64,000 nucleotides of DNA. Origin: Morinoia aosen (lineage: Eukaryota > Arthropoda > Malacostraca > Amphipoda > Talitridae). Position numbers and translations under genes: made by a program. Below are positions 35,005 to 45,944 of this stretch, in pieces. The notes under the pieces were generated by a model. That model saw only the letters and a program-made list of their open reading frames with translations. It did not search any database and was not told where the DNA came from. The stretch spans positions 74,148,095 through 74,212,094 of the forward strand of contig CM059562.1 in the NCBI GenBank assembly GCA_030386875.1. Reading direction: 5' to 3'. The first letter of the stretch is position 1. Each line of letters starts with the position of its first letter.

Positions 35005-35232
35005 ATGCCAACAATAACAGCTTCAGAAGCTAACGCTCACTTTAACTGCAGGCTTCATCTTTTTCTGCCCGAGTCTTCCTTTGCAAGGCTCAAAGAGCTG
35101 CGCAAAATTCAGACTCGAGGCCGTCGGAACGTAATAACTCAGTACGAGTGCAGAGACGCATATTACTGGCGGTCCTCGCTTCGCTTGTGCGCGCATTTTA
35201 ATACCGCCATGCAACACTGCGACTCAAATTAA
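35005..35232 (+). CDS. Hypothetical ATG frame, 75 codons
   Basis: The frame opens with an ATG and has balanced codons (LPESSFARLKELRKIQTRGR in the middle) in a locally GC-richer patch. An alternative entry is a splice acceptor, TTTAACTGCAG, at about 35042-35052 within the frame. There is no recognised domain, signal peptide or membrane segment. The frame on the opposite strand is equally open, so coding status is uncertain. Confidence 0.2.
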   Translation: MPTITASEANAHFNCRLHLFLPESSFARLKELRKIQTRGRRNVITQYECRDAYYWRSSLRLCAHFNTAMQHCDSN

Positions 35233-36038
35233 ATTTCAGCTTTTAGACTCAAATATGTAGTGAAAAAGTGGGAGTATCGAAATCCATGTCGAGCGTATTG
35301 AGAGATTTTGGCGGATGTGCTTTGGGGATTTCGCAACACATTGCAGACGAAGTTTCAATGGATGAATGAAAAATTTCAATGTGAAGTTGCATGAGGTAGT
35401 GAACGGGAAATGTTTCTTGTATTATACTTTAGTGGGGATAATAATTTTCAGAATCTCAGTAAAATTTTTCGTTATTAATCCGTGGGTTTTGAGCGTAAAC
35501 ATAAGAGAGAACTTTAATTGCTTACGAGAGCAAAGTTTGAGGCATGTGTACAAAGATGAGCGCCTCACAAACAATATCGGTAAGATAACTTTTCATTAAT
35601 CACAACACAAAATTTCAGTAAACTGATGACATTGAATCAGTAACTCTAGAAATTTCGCTGATGCGGGTATTCTTAGTAAGTTGTGATATTTTACAGAAAT
35701 CGCAATCTCATTATAAGTTTTCAAAGAAACTTGAAGAAAATACCGTTATCAATCAGAAAAAATGAAAAAAATATTGTCTTTTATTCAATTAATTTGAGTC
35801 CAAGCAGCCACATGTGTGCATAGAAGCTCACGCAATACACACACAAAATAAGAAATACGAAATTATGAGAACGTTTTCTTCAGATGTCATTTTCCACAAC
35901 CTTAGTACACGAGAGTCTCTCTTAGCATCCGATTTTACCAAGCGAACCGCATTCTTGGAGCTCATCTAGCGTATGCTTCTCGCGCTGCCGCGAATCGCAG
36001 CCCGCACTTGGCAGTGAGGTGCTGTGTGGAGTGCTGTG
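35233..36038. other. No gene supported
   Basis: AT-rich sequence. A 77-codon run at 35366-35599 has no recognised domain. Confidence 0.4.
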
Positions 36039-36482
36039 TATTGTCTAGTATTGATTGTCTGCTGCTGGGACTGTCTAATATTGATTGTCTGCTGCTGGGA
36101 CTGTCTAATACTGATTGTCTGCTGCTGGGACTGTCTAATATTGATTGTCTGCTGCTGGGACTGTCTAATATTGATTGTCTGCTGCTGGGACTGTCTAATA
36201 TTGATTGTCTGCTGCTGGGATTGTCTTATTTGATTTCCTGCTGCTGTGACTGTCTAATATTGAGTGTCTGCTGCTGGGACTGTCTAATGTTGATTGTCTG
36301 CTGCTGGGACTGTCTAATATTGATTGTCTGCTGCTGGGACTGTCTAATATTGATTGTCTGCTGCTGGGACTGTCTAATATTGATTGTCTGCTGCTGGGAC
36401 TGTCTTATTTGATTTCCTGCTGCTGGGACTGTCTAATATTGATTGTCTGCTGCTGGGACTGTCTAATTTGATTTCCTGCTGC
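36039..36482. repeat. 30-bp minisatellite, about 15 copies
   Basis: The unit is TATTGATTGTCTGCTGCTGG plus GACTGTCTAA. Three slightly shorter variants carry TTTGATTTCCTG (near 36230, 36409 and 36468). The period is a multiple of three, so open frames encoding 10-residue repeats (DCLLLGLSNI) run through it. These open with TTG or GTG and no ATG was found, so they are not called as genes. Confidence 0.95.
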
Positions 36483-36689
36483 AGAGACAGCTCCTGCTGA
36501 GACCGTCTCACACTGGCTCACTACATCACGTACAACCAGAGACTGCCATAACATCAACATGTTTTCCGCTTTAGATCAGCTGCTGAAACAGTGTTCGAAT
36601 GAGATAATCTTTTTCCCTGAGATTTTATTTCGCTGATTTGCCTTTTACTGGCTCGCTCATGCAAGAATGTCGTGCATTGGAGTTGCCTA

Positions 36690-36706
36690 ATATATATATA
36701 TATATA
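36690..36706. repeat. TA dinucleotide microsatellite
   Basis: About eight TA units precede AAGCCC. Confidence 0.95.
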
Positions 36707-37577
36707 AGCCCTCTGCTCTACACCAGCTATTGAAAAATGTCCTGCTTAAAGATAATTAAGTGCTTGGAGACGAATAAGCCAATAAATTTTTGTTGAGTTT
36801 GAAGGGGCAAGTCGGAGAAAGTTTTTTTCAAAATTATTCCCGTAAAGAAAGCAGGGTAATAGATTTCCTACTGTATTCCATAACTATGCTCCCTCAGTGA
36901 AAGGTCAATCGGATAATGACTGCATTAATAACAAAATATTGTAATTTTTCTAATCTCAACGTTGAGTAATTTAACGAACGTTGAGCATTTGTTTGGAGTT
37001 AAATAAATAAATGACGGTCTGTATGCCTCTCTTGGATTATGCTTTGGTAGTTGATTGAATTTGTTTCACTTAGTTTAATATATTCTGCAAAGCTCATTGT
37101 AAACGAGAGACTACGTAGGTTCATTTTTAATCGCCATATTTAAGTAGAGAACTTTGTTGTAGAAACAACCATTTTGTATACATTTTAACTGCGCATCTAA
37201 ATGCAGTCCGGTAGTATTATTGCAACTACAGTACAACTCAAAGCGGTCTGTTGTTGACATAGTCGGTGTTTTTGTCACTCTAGGTCTAGGATCACACAGT
37301 TATCATATTTTCACTAATCTATTTAATTGTAATAGGTTAGGTTAAAGGTGTGAAGGGAAATGAGTCTTCTTGATATCAACACTGGAGTAAGCATGGTAAA
37401 TTTTGAAGTTTTAGTCTGTAAACTTTACTCGCAAGTTGGTTTCATTTATTGATGCATCACTGAATAGAATTTTCTCAAATTTGGTAAATCACAATAAGTT
37501 CATTTCATTAAATACCATTGAAGAAGAGCATTTAATTTGAACCTTTAATAAAAAAATTAGACGTCCGTTATTCGACT
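36707..37577. other. AT-rich sequence, nothing recognised
   Basis: Separates the 30-bp and 36-bp arrays. No exon or repeat could be supported. Confidence 0.45.
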
Positions 37578-38030
37578 GGCCACGTCACTGTGGCTACGTA
37601 ACTGTCATTATGTTGTGACACTGATATGTCTACGTAACTGTCATTGTATTGTAATATTAATATGGCTGCCTAACCGTCATTATGTTGTAACATTAAGAGG
37701 GCTACGTAACTGTCATTATATTTTAACATTAATATGGCTGCGATTTTGTTATTATATTTTAACATTAATATGTATCCGTAACTGTCATTATATTGTGACA
37801 TCAATATGGCTACTTTTCTGTCATTATATTATAACATTAATATGGGTACGTTACTGTCATTTTATTGTAACATTAATATAGCTACGTTACTGTCATTACA
37901 TTGTCACATTAATATGGCTACGTTACTGTCATTATATTGTAACATTAATGTGGCTGCGTTACTGTCATTATATTATAACATTAATATAGGTTCGTTACTT
38001 TCATTATATTGTAACATTTATTTGGCTTCG
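37578..38030. repeat. 36-bp minisatellite, about 12 copies
   Basis: The unit is GGCTACGTTACTGTCATTAT plus ATTGTAACATTAATAT, with moderate divergence that is strongest at the left end. The period is a multiple of three, so two frames stay open and give 12-residue repeats. No start codon or domain supports a gene. Confidence 0.93.
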
Positions 38031-38752
38031 CAACTGTACCCAAAAGGGCTACACTTTCTCCAAAGCGTCGTCGAAAGTCTCTCGCAAAAATCCCATTCAC
38101 GTCGGTGTGTTGCTCTCACACAAGACACCGAGATTACTACTTTAGAATGAGTGTATCATGGCTCTTCTGCCTCAGATGTTGTTCCAATTGTTCCCTGAGC
38201 TCGCGCTCGCATCAAAGTAATCTTAGTCAAGAACGTTCCTTGAACAAATGGAGCGGCAAAAGCCTTGTATCTGGAAACTCTAAACTTCTGTTAAAATATC
38301 ACCGGATCAGAGAAGCTTGGAGTCACATGGTACGGGCTAATTTAGCGTAAAGTTTAATACCCTTTTGCATAATATCTATGTTATCATTAGCGCTGTTGAA
38401 CCCTAGACTTGAAAATATACATTGATTCATGTTGTGGCTCGCAAATTTTTTTTTTAAACTTCTTAGATGAACAGTTTTTATGCGTGTATTTCTTTTTTAA
38501 TTTCTCTATTTTTGTTTGAAGATATGATCAGTATGAATTTCAATCGCTAGGAATGTATCACAATTGAAAAGAACAGAAACTAGCATTCATTATGAAATGA
38601 TCAGATATCCAATTTACTGAGCATGAGTTGGGAACAAACAAAACGAGCAAGCTGGCAAGGGAGTTACTGTGTTTATAAATACACAAGGGGATTATTTAAG
38701 TCAAGGTTCCCTAAAAAAAATTCCTTGTAAGCACTTCTGAGTTGTAAAATTA
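38031..38752. other. No gene supported
   Basis: Open runs leave the 36-bp array and continue to about 38150 and 38350. They are array-associated and have no recognised domain. Confidence 0.4.
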
Positions 38753-38753
38753 T

Positions 38754-38939
38754 GTGTACTCTAAATTTCAGTTTTGCTTGTGTTTCTTTCTCCTAACGCT
38801 TCGAGTCTCCTCGGGTGGACTAACCGAGACCCAGCCGACGTCTGACAGCTGCAGCACCACCAAATGCTGTGAAATTCAGCTCATTTGGTCTGCCATTGAC
38901 GTTTGTACTATCATTGAGGGAGATTTATTTGATCTATGA
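38754..38939 (+). CDS. Possible exon of a small secreted peptide
   Basis: The frame begins with GTG. It contains a splice acceptor (AAATTTCAG) ending at 38771, so an exon of 38772-38939 is a plausible reading. The first codons encode a hydrophobic stretch (FCLCFFLLTL), then RVSSG like a signal-peptide cleavage region, then a short segment with a C-x4-CC pattern (SCSTTKCCE). The frame ends with TGA. No upstream first exon was found, and the acceptor lacks a strong pyrimidine tract. It could be chance. Confidence 0.18.
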   Translation: MYSKFQFCLCFFLLTLRVSSGGLTETQPTSDSCSTTKCCEIQLIWSAIDVCTIIEGDLFDL

Positions 38940-40649
38940 CTGAATAACGCTTGTTAGGATTAGCGAATGTGCTTATCAGTTCTAGTTAAAGCTTATTGGC
39001 ATACAAGATGGAGTTCGCCATTGGATGATTTTCAAATGTAGGTGCGCTATACCACAAGCGAAAATAGTCTAAAATCAGAACATGCTTAATGTTGCGGGCA
39101 TCTAAACTGACTAGGATTAATTTTTTTTCGGCATCATTGAGGAAAATCGAGAGTAAGTGTTCCAGGGAATTATTGCTTCAGCATGTAGATGTTTTTCAGG
39201 AGTACGTATTTATTCAGAGCTACCAAACTTACCCCAAAATTTTGACATATATTAGAAACACGTGTCAGTGATCTTGTGTCCTGGCTGGCTTTGTGCTGCT
39301 TCTGATATACTGAGCCTCCGTTGCCTGAAAATTGCGGCTTATGTTTTATATAGAAACAAAAGTGTTCCTTTTTTGAATAAATACGTTCTTAACGATTAGA
39401 AAGTTTGGAAACATGCCCTTGCAGTGACATGCTCAGAATTTTTTTATTTATTTTTCAAAAATGCTTCTTTTGGAATCGTGGAATACTGGTGTCTTAAAAA
39501 TATATTTTTTTGTTGGGTTTTGGGTGACATGGCATATTTGCTTTCCACTGGTCTTCTGAAGAGGCAAACATGCAGATGGAGCTTGCATTCCGGTCAAAAA
39601 TGTAGGGTGCTCTGTGCGCGCAAGTTTTTGGTGGAAAAGAAACAATATTTAAGGGCTGCCTTCTCAGAAAAACATTACTTTTTACGAATAACATTTACTT
39701 GTCACGGAGCATGGATATTTTCACCCTAAATTCAACACTGAGGATAGCAGCGAGGAAAATCAGCCGAAATCCTAAGAAGCCCAGCATTGCGTAGTTAATG
39801 TTAGTTCTTTTTACATACGAGTACCAAGCGAGTAAACATTTTCAGCTTGAACCTTTTCTTACAATATGCAATATGCATTTCAGAAATGTTCGAGAGACAT
39901 AAAAGAAGTTCAATATAATTTAATAATTGTCAGCAACTAACAAATACTTCCTGGTCACAAGATGGCCTCAAATTAGAATTAAATATTTAAACTTTGTATT
40001 TCTTACAATAATAAAGAGCGGGGATAAAATGACGTTGTAAATACATATACTGCCAATTGTCACAACTTCACAAGAAACAGCAGATTTGACATGAATCGCC
40101 TATATAGAAAGAATTACAGCGATGTTTTAAAGTGATCGAACTCATGAAATTTTTAAAAGTGTCTCAAAACGTTCTATTTAATCAACATTTCATTGTACTA
40201 AAAACAATTATTTCATTTCTAAAAACTATGATCACTAATATTTGCATTAAACAAATTCTTATTAATTTTAATTATTTCAAAACCAATCATCACTCAAGAA
40301 AATTGTGGTATAATAAACTCAATAGAAACACTAAAAATAATGTCATGTAAAATTCTCTCTGAATATTGTACAACACGTAGAATTCTAACTCTAGTGAAAT
40401 TCAAAAACTTACTCAGCAGTTAAACGTTCTTGATTCTACAAGAACCTTCTGTAGCCCTCAACGTTACTCAACCCGTTTATACAGCATGAAATTGGAGGCG
40501 TTACCAATTTCCAGAGGTAAGAGTCCTCTAAACTGCGTCGAAATTTGTTTTCGCTGGCAACAATCAAATGAGCCTCTTCAAAATATCCGTTCTCGAGAGC
40601 ACGAGCTTACCAATCCCTCACAGCGGCGGCGAGAAGCCTTATCCGTGAG
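38940..40649. other. AT-rich sequence, nothing recognised
   Basis: A 101-codon run at 39424-39729 has an equally open run on the other strand and no domain. No repeats were noticed. Confidence 0.4.
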
Positions 40650-40709
40650 AGGCCTGAGACGAAGTGAGGGTTCCTGATTTGCGAGTTCGAGCAAAAATGC
40701 ATCACTCAC

Positions 40710-40817
40710 CGAAGCTTTAGTGCGAACGGCAGCCTCGCATTTCGGGCTGCGAGGATTTGCGTTATTGCGAGTCTTGTAATCTGATGTGCGGCGCCGCGCG
40801 TCAAAACATGAATGCAT
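40710..40817 (-). CDS. Possible 5' coding exon in a CpG-rich patch
   Basis: On the minus strand an ATG at 40817 opens 36 codons ending exactly at a consensus donor, TCG|GTGAGT, after 40710. The surrounding 40600-40860 is CpG-rich, as first exons often are. The predicted peptide is basic (MHSCFDARRR at the start) with no signal peptide or recognised motif. No second exon was found to the left. Confidence 0.22.
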
Positions 40818-40984
40818 AATGTTGAGTGCGCTGATATGGCCACGACCTAGCACAATTTATGCCATATTTTATTGAGTTTCTTCGGCAGGGGAAGTTGGCA
40901 GTTAGCTTTCGTGGCGGACACGCTTGTGTTGAGCGCAGGGAGATCAGCTAGCCCTCCCTCATCACTCTGTCTGTTCGCTGTTCT

Positions 40985-41450
40985 CAGCTACCACTCTACC
41001 ATTTATTTGTCCTCACTCTGTCATCACCCTGCCATTTCTCGGCTACCACTCTACCATTTATTTGTCCTCACTCTGTCATCACCCTGCCATTTCTCGGCTA
41101 CCGCTCTACCATTTATTTGTCCTCACTCTGTCATCACCCTGCCATTTCTCGGCTACCACTCTACCATTTATTTGTCCTCACTCTGTCATCACCCTGCCAT
41201 TTCTCGGCTACCGCTCTACCATTTATTTGTCCTCACTCTGTCACTACCATGGCATTTCTCGGGTATCACTCTGCAATTTATTTGTTCTCACTCTGTCACC
41301 ACTCTACCGTCATTCTGTCACCCCTCTGTCAACACTCTTTCACCACTTTGTTGCCACTCTGTCCCCACTCTGTCACTTATCTGTCCCCACTCGGTTACTG
41401 CTCTGTCACCACTTTTTCATTACTTTGTCACTACTTTGTCCTATTTAACT
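40985..41450. repeat. 55-bp minisatellite built from 11-bp subunits
   Basis: About five and a half copies of a 55-bp unit cover 40985-41290. Each unit divides into five 11-mers: CCACTCTACCA, TTTATTTGTCC, TCACTCTGTCA, TCACCCTGCCA and TTTCTCGGCTA. From 41290 to 41450 only the 11-bp rhythm remains (CTCTGTCACCA-like). One strand is almost wholly pyrimidine-rich. As 55 is not a multiple of three and the unit has no stop in any plus frame, three overlapping open frames (up to 193 codons, opening with TTG) run through it; none is a gene call. Confidence 0.92.
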
Positions 41451-42429
41451 TGATGCTATCTATTTGATCAACCGCTTTCTTTTAAAAGTACAAATATCAG
41501 TGCAAGATTTATGCGACTGGTCGAAAGTTTCTTAGGAGCAACTAGTTGAGCGACAATGATAGGTTAGCGGCTAATATAGGTTGTAGAAGGGGCAAAAGGA
41601 TGAAAATTTTGATGCAAATAATTTTTCGTAGAATTTTGGCAATACGCTCTTCGTGATCCAGGTTCAGAGTTAACCACAAAGTAAGATGGTAAGTATTTCT
41701 TTTTTGGTTTAAGTTTTCGACTACGTCAACGCCGTAACCTGTAGCACGGTGTCTTCAAATCAAATCTGAGTACTACGGTGCCTTTTCGTTACAGGCTCTT
41801 CCTGAGGAGACAGCAGAGCACTTGTGCGTCTCTACAAGAGGTCTTTGAAAAGTCTTCAAGTTCAACAAGACTGCACTCATTCTCTCACTTTAGTCCCTGA
41901 TTGAGAGCCGCCAGAAGTCTCTCTAATCCTTGAAAGATTTCTAGTGTTTTTTCGGTGCTGCAAACTTCGGCGTGACTCAATCACGTATGTCTTTACATTT
42001 TTGATCTCTTATCTAAGAACGTCAGGGACTCAAAAATGTATTTTAACAAGCAAAGTTTTTGATCTGTTCGAGGGTCAAGTTTCAAGTTCATCACTTCAGG
42101 AAACTCTCGAACAACATTTCTCGGAAAATATTCGAACGAATAGATTTTTGGGTAAAGCCAGTTTGGCGGCAAGATTGTACAGAATTTGAACAAATATACA
42201 AATACCACGTTAAACTTTCACTTTCTAACGCATGTAAATATTTATTTTAATTTACTCTATTAGGGCTTAGAAACTCGCAACGTCGGGAGACGATCTGATT
42301 GCATCAAAGTGACGAGTATTTTAAGCCGCTCTTGAGGGAGAGTTTCTTGTGTTAGCTTGTGAGGTCCCAAATGTTGCGGTTGGAGCTCAAATATTCGCCA
42401 GTAGAGGACGAATTTCGTGTGTAAATTTT
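41451..42429. other. No gene supported
   Basis: AT-rich unique sequence. Overlapping open runs near 41944-42250 lie in different frames and on both strands, with no domain. Confidence 0.4.
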
Positions 42430-42896
42430 GTTACAGTACCTGGGCTGAATTTCTTTTATCAAAGTGGTTACAGTATCCGGGCTGAATTTCTTTAATCAAA
42501 GAGGTTACATTATCCGGGCTGAATTTCTTTTATCAAAGTTGTTAGTAACTTGTTACAGTACCTGGGATAAATTTTTTTTATCAAAGTTGTTACAGTACCT
42601 GTGATAAATTTCTTTTATCAAAGTTGTTACAGTACCTGGGATAAATTTCTTTTATCAAAGTTGTTACAGTACCTGGGATAAATTTCTTTTACCAAAGTTG
42701 TTACAGTACCTGGGATAAATTTCTTTTATCAAAGTTGTTACAGTACCTGGGATAAATTTCTTTTACCAAAGTTGTTACAGTACCTGGAATAAATTTCTTT
42801 TATCAAAGTTGTTACAGTACCTGGGATAAATTTCTTTTATCAAAGTTGTTACAGTACCTGGGATAAATTTCTTTTATCAAAGTTGTTACAGTACAG
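42430..42896. repeat. 37-bp minisatellite, about 12 copies, GATA-type hairpin in each unit
   Basis: The unit is ACAGTACCTGGGATAAATTT plus CTTTTATCAAAGTTGTT. Three left-hand units read GGGCTGAATTTC instead, and about 11 extra bases sit near 42540. Each typical unit has an inverted GATAAA / TTTATC pair around a five-base loop, so it offers GATA-type words on both strands. Confidence 0.94.
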
Positions 42897-44199
42897 TATA
42901 CGAGTATATTCTCTTTCTTACATCTGCAGGTTTAAAAAAAAAGTTCTGGAAGTAGCGACATCAATGAGAGCAGTGACGATGATAGTAGCGTTAGTGGAGG
43001 TTGAGCTGTTGTCGTGATGGGTGCCCTGTAGGGATTTATAATTTTTGAAGGTTCCAAAAAATCAATCAAGATCTAATCTTGACAGAGCCACATTTTGAAA
43101 GTGTTTTCATGTACGAAATAAAATTAAATTATAAATATTCATTGCAAAATAAAAATTAAATTATCCTATTATTTTGCTTGTTTTTCATCAAATTTTCAAC
43201 ATATCTATTGGTGAAGGAAACTAATGATTGATTTGTGTATAATATTATTTAAACTTCAATCAATATAAGTGTAATCGAATCTCAAAATCCGAAAAAAGGT
43301 AACAAAAAAAATTTCTAACCAGAAAAACGGACATAAGCTTAAGCCTCCCTTTCAAAAATTGCTATCATTTCTTTCACTCATGAGCCTGCGACTTTATGTT
43401 TGTAAACTCTATTTTCCCGAAGCACCGCGAGGCAAGTTTTTTCCAGTTGAGTTTGAGCAGAGGCCACTTTGCCGTATTGCCGACGTGCGTTAAGCCGTCC
43501 AAAATAATTAGCACCTCACACAAAAGCTCCAAGAATCAAAAGAAACTCGTAACTTTCCTCATTTGGAATGAGAAACGAATGCCCTCGACCTAAGCGGTGT
43601 TGCGATCGCTAAACTCGGGGCAGGGTGGCTGGATTGCCTTTTTTCTGATAAGAAATCCTTAAGTTTTGGTGTTAAGAAATAAAATTTAGCTGTAAAGACT
43701 AATCTGCATTTGGTGACACTGGTGGGTGGTTCGTGGCTGTAACATTTCACTGAAAAACGCCCAATCTTGTAAATTTTGGCCAAAAAAGGCCAATGTGGCC
43801 AGCCAGTCTCCAAAAGAGATGGAGTCCCGGCGAAGCTTTCAGGGCTGTTAATCCATCAGCAAGATAATGAAATAAATGTCTTGATCGATGGTATCCTAGA
43901 ACCAAAGTTTAATTTTAGATTCAGTTAGCTCTGGGGCGGATCAAAGCGAAATTATGATCGCCACTTGAAACTCAAAGAAAAGAAAAAAGTTCAGTTAATT
44001 TACACTTGAAATCAATCACATTTTTCAATAATAGCATGGATAGGATAGAAGAATGTTTAGTTAAATTATACTTAGACAACATCCCATTCATCCAGAATAA
44101 AATGGATATAATTATGCCCAAGAGTTCTCGGCTAAACATATTTTCACGACTACGCTAAAGAAAAGTATTAAAGAGTACCATTTTTTTATTAGCAATATT
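42897..44199. other. AT-rich sequence, nothing recognised
   Basis: Open runs at 43396-43813 occur on both strands of the same stretch. No domain or splice structure was seen. Confidence 0.4.
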
Positions 44200-44600
44200 T
44201 CACTCAATTTAGTCCACCGTTGTTTATCTAGTCTTTCGTTTTTAAATTCTTTAAGGCTCTCATCATTTCTTTCACATCTATCAATATTTTTATGCAGTTT
44301 GCCCGTTTCATGTTTGATCGTTTTAGGCCATTGAAATCCTCAATGTTTTGTTTCGCTCCACTTCGGAATGCTTACCTTCGTTTTATCTCTTAATTTTTTC
44401 TTCATTTATTCTCTAAGCGTTTGAGATAACTCCAACCCTCAATGTTTCATTTCACTGCGTTCTTGGATGCATAGCTTCATTTAGTCCCTCATTCGTTTAG
44501 CCCAATTTATCCCTCAGAACGTCATTCAAATAATTCCACTGTTACTTCAACACACTCAATCCCTAACATTCTCATTTACTGCATCTTCAACATTCGGATC
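44200..44600. repeat. Degenerate pyrimidine-rich repeat, ~110 bp period
   Basis: The segment CCTCAATGTTTTGTTTCGCT at about 44338 recurs as CCTCAATGTTTCATTTCACT at about 44448. Similar downstream words follow each (ATGCTTACCTTCG and ATGCATAGCTTCA). The flanks contain further diverged TTTAGTCC and CATTC words. Confidence 0.5.
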
Positions 44601-45236
44601 TTCTCCGTTGCTCATATTCCAATCTACTCTGTTCTGTAAATAATGGCCAGGGACTAATTCAGGCAAGATCCTGCTTTGCCGCTAAATTTCTAACGAATGA
44701 AATTGATATTAAATAGAATTCGCCTTGCCGCAGCCACTAATTTGGTTCATGTTCGGTATTTTCTTTTTCTTGTGCTCACGAGCAACATGATGTACAGAGG
44801 AAATTTGCAAATGTCATCGTGCTTCTGCTTACTTTATTGCGTTGATTATTATGAAACTCACTGAATGTTGAGCAAATTTTTAAGTTTTATTTGAGCGGAG
44901 AAGTTGTTTGTATTGACTTTGAAAGCTCCTCTAAGTTTGCTTGTTTAACTTGATTCATTTCTTAGAACAATTTCCTTCCTCAATCCTAAGCTGATATTCA
45001 TGATATCTTGTCTGATGGTCATTAGTTTCTAATTCAACTAGAACGTTGCCGTTGCATCATAGCAGTCATTTGTGTAGATATTAAATAAGAAAGCTCAAGG
45101 TTTATCTGCAATTTGTGTTGGAAAAGGTTAAGTTATATTCAAGATTTAACACTAGCTGAGGAAAATTATCGAGTTTTGTTTTAAATTTGCAAATTTTTCA
45201 CTTCAGGTGTTAAGCAATATCTAGAGATAGAAAGGT
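44601..45236. other. AT-rich sequence, nothing recognised
   Basis: No exon or repeat could be supported up to the palindromic MITE. Confidence 0.45.
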
Positions 45237-45359
45237 TCCCAGGCTAACTTTTTCACCGCCTGCATTGCATGTTTTTCGCCGCCTAAGTGATTTAAGCGGT
45301 TAAATCGCATAGGTGGCGAAAAACATGCATGCAGGCGGTGAAAAAGTTAAAACTGGGCT
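45237..45359. mobile_element. Palindromic MITE, copy 2
   Basis: A 123-bp near-perfect palindrome. The left arm is CCCAGGCTAACTTTTTCACC, GCCTGCAT, GCATGTTTTTCGCCGCCTAA; the right arm mirrors it and ends AAAACTGGGC. It belongs to the same family as 28910-29022. Within each arm the word TTTTTC(G/A)CCGCCT occurs twice, so the arm itself is an internal duplication. Transcribed in either direction it would form a long hairpin. Confidence 0.85.
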
Positions 45360-45814
45360 TATGTTATGTGCGGGATTTTAAATAACGTACATGAATTTAA
45401 CTTGGAGTACTTAGATTAAATACAGGAACTCTGGCTCATGTGTATACCTTAATTTAAAAGGGAAGCATTTTAAAGTTCATACTTTTTCTGCTTGCTGTTT
45501 TCGGTCAAATGCTACTAACTAGGCTCATAATTTATTGTACGGTACATGTTTTCTCATCTTTCTACGCAAAAAGTACAAGTCTTCAAGAATAATTAACTTA
45601 ACTACGAACTTTCACAAAAACTTGACCTTCATAAATTGTTTTGGTTAATCTAAATTTCTTAAAAAAATCATCTCAATCCTCCTGTGTCGCAGGGCCCTAA
45701 AAACTTTTACAGAAGGACGCCGAATATTTTATTCAAGCGTAAACGTCCGTGCTAAGAAAACGAACTTTAAATGGAAAATTTTCCCTCATTGCTGATGAGT
45801 AGGAAATGAAGGTT
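45360..45814. other. AT-rich sequence upstream of a candidate promoter
   Basis: No exon was seen. It leads directly into the TATA-like box at 45815. Confidence 0.45.
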
Positions 45815-45850
45815 CTATAGGGAGAGTTTTGTGATGACAGAGAGCGCAGT
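45815..45850 (+). promoter_or_regulatory. Candidate core promoter (TATA-like box plus initiator)
   Basis: CTATAG at 45815-45820 is followed 32 nt later by CAGT (45847-45850), the core of the arthropod initiator. The spacing is canonical for TATA to start site. It lies 44 nt upstream of an ATG in strong context that runs into a consensus splice donor. Confidence 0.4.
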
Positions 45851-45893
45851 GTCTACTCCCTAGTACGCAGCTCCAGCACTCGAGGCAGGCAGC

Positions 45894-45918
45894 ATGGTCG
45901 TGTCCAGCGCTCTTCTCG
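45894..45918 (+). CDS. Candidate first coding exon (start of an unidentified gene)
   Basis: The ATG at 45894 sits in an ideal translation context (A at -3, G at +4) and is preceded in frame by a TAG at 45861. Eight codons (MVVSSALL) plus one base lead to a consensus splice donor, G|GTGAGT, at 45919. A very short first coding exon ending in phase 1 and encoding the beginning of a hydrophobic leader is typical of arthropod secreted and cuticle-type proteins. That class is inference only, since eight residues cannot identify a family. A TATA-like box and initiator lie at proper distances upstream. The next exon was not found; it may lie further right in the window or beyond it, with the ~60-bp array at 45945-46540 inside intron 1. 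This is the best-supported gene signal in the window. Confidence 0.42.
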
Positions 45919-45944
45919 GTGAGTTCTCTGTATTTTTAAGACTT

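Noticed and set aside
36008-36412. 134-codon frame encoding DCLLLG repeats
   Set aside because: It opens with TTG and is generated by the 30-bp tandem array; no start codon, domain or splice evidence.
40872-41453. 193-codon open frame, the longest in the window
   Set aside because: It opens with TTG, lies almost wholly inside the 55-bp pyrimidine-rich array, and the other two plus frames are equally open.
36039-42896. Tandem arrays considered as CRISPR
   Set aside because: Units are contiguous without unique spacers, and the setting is eukaryotic.
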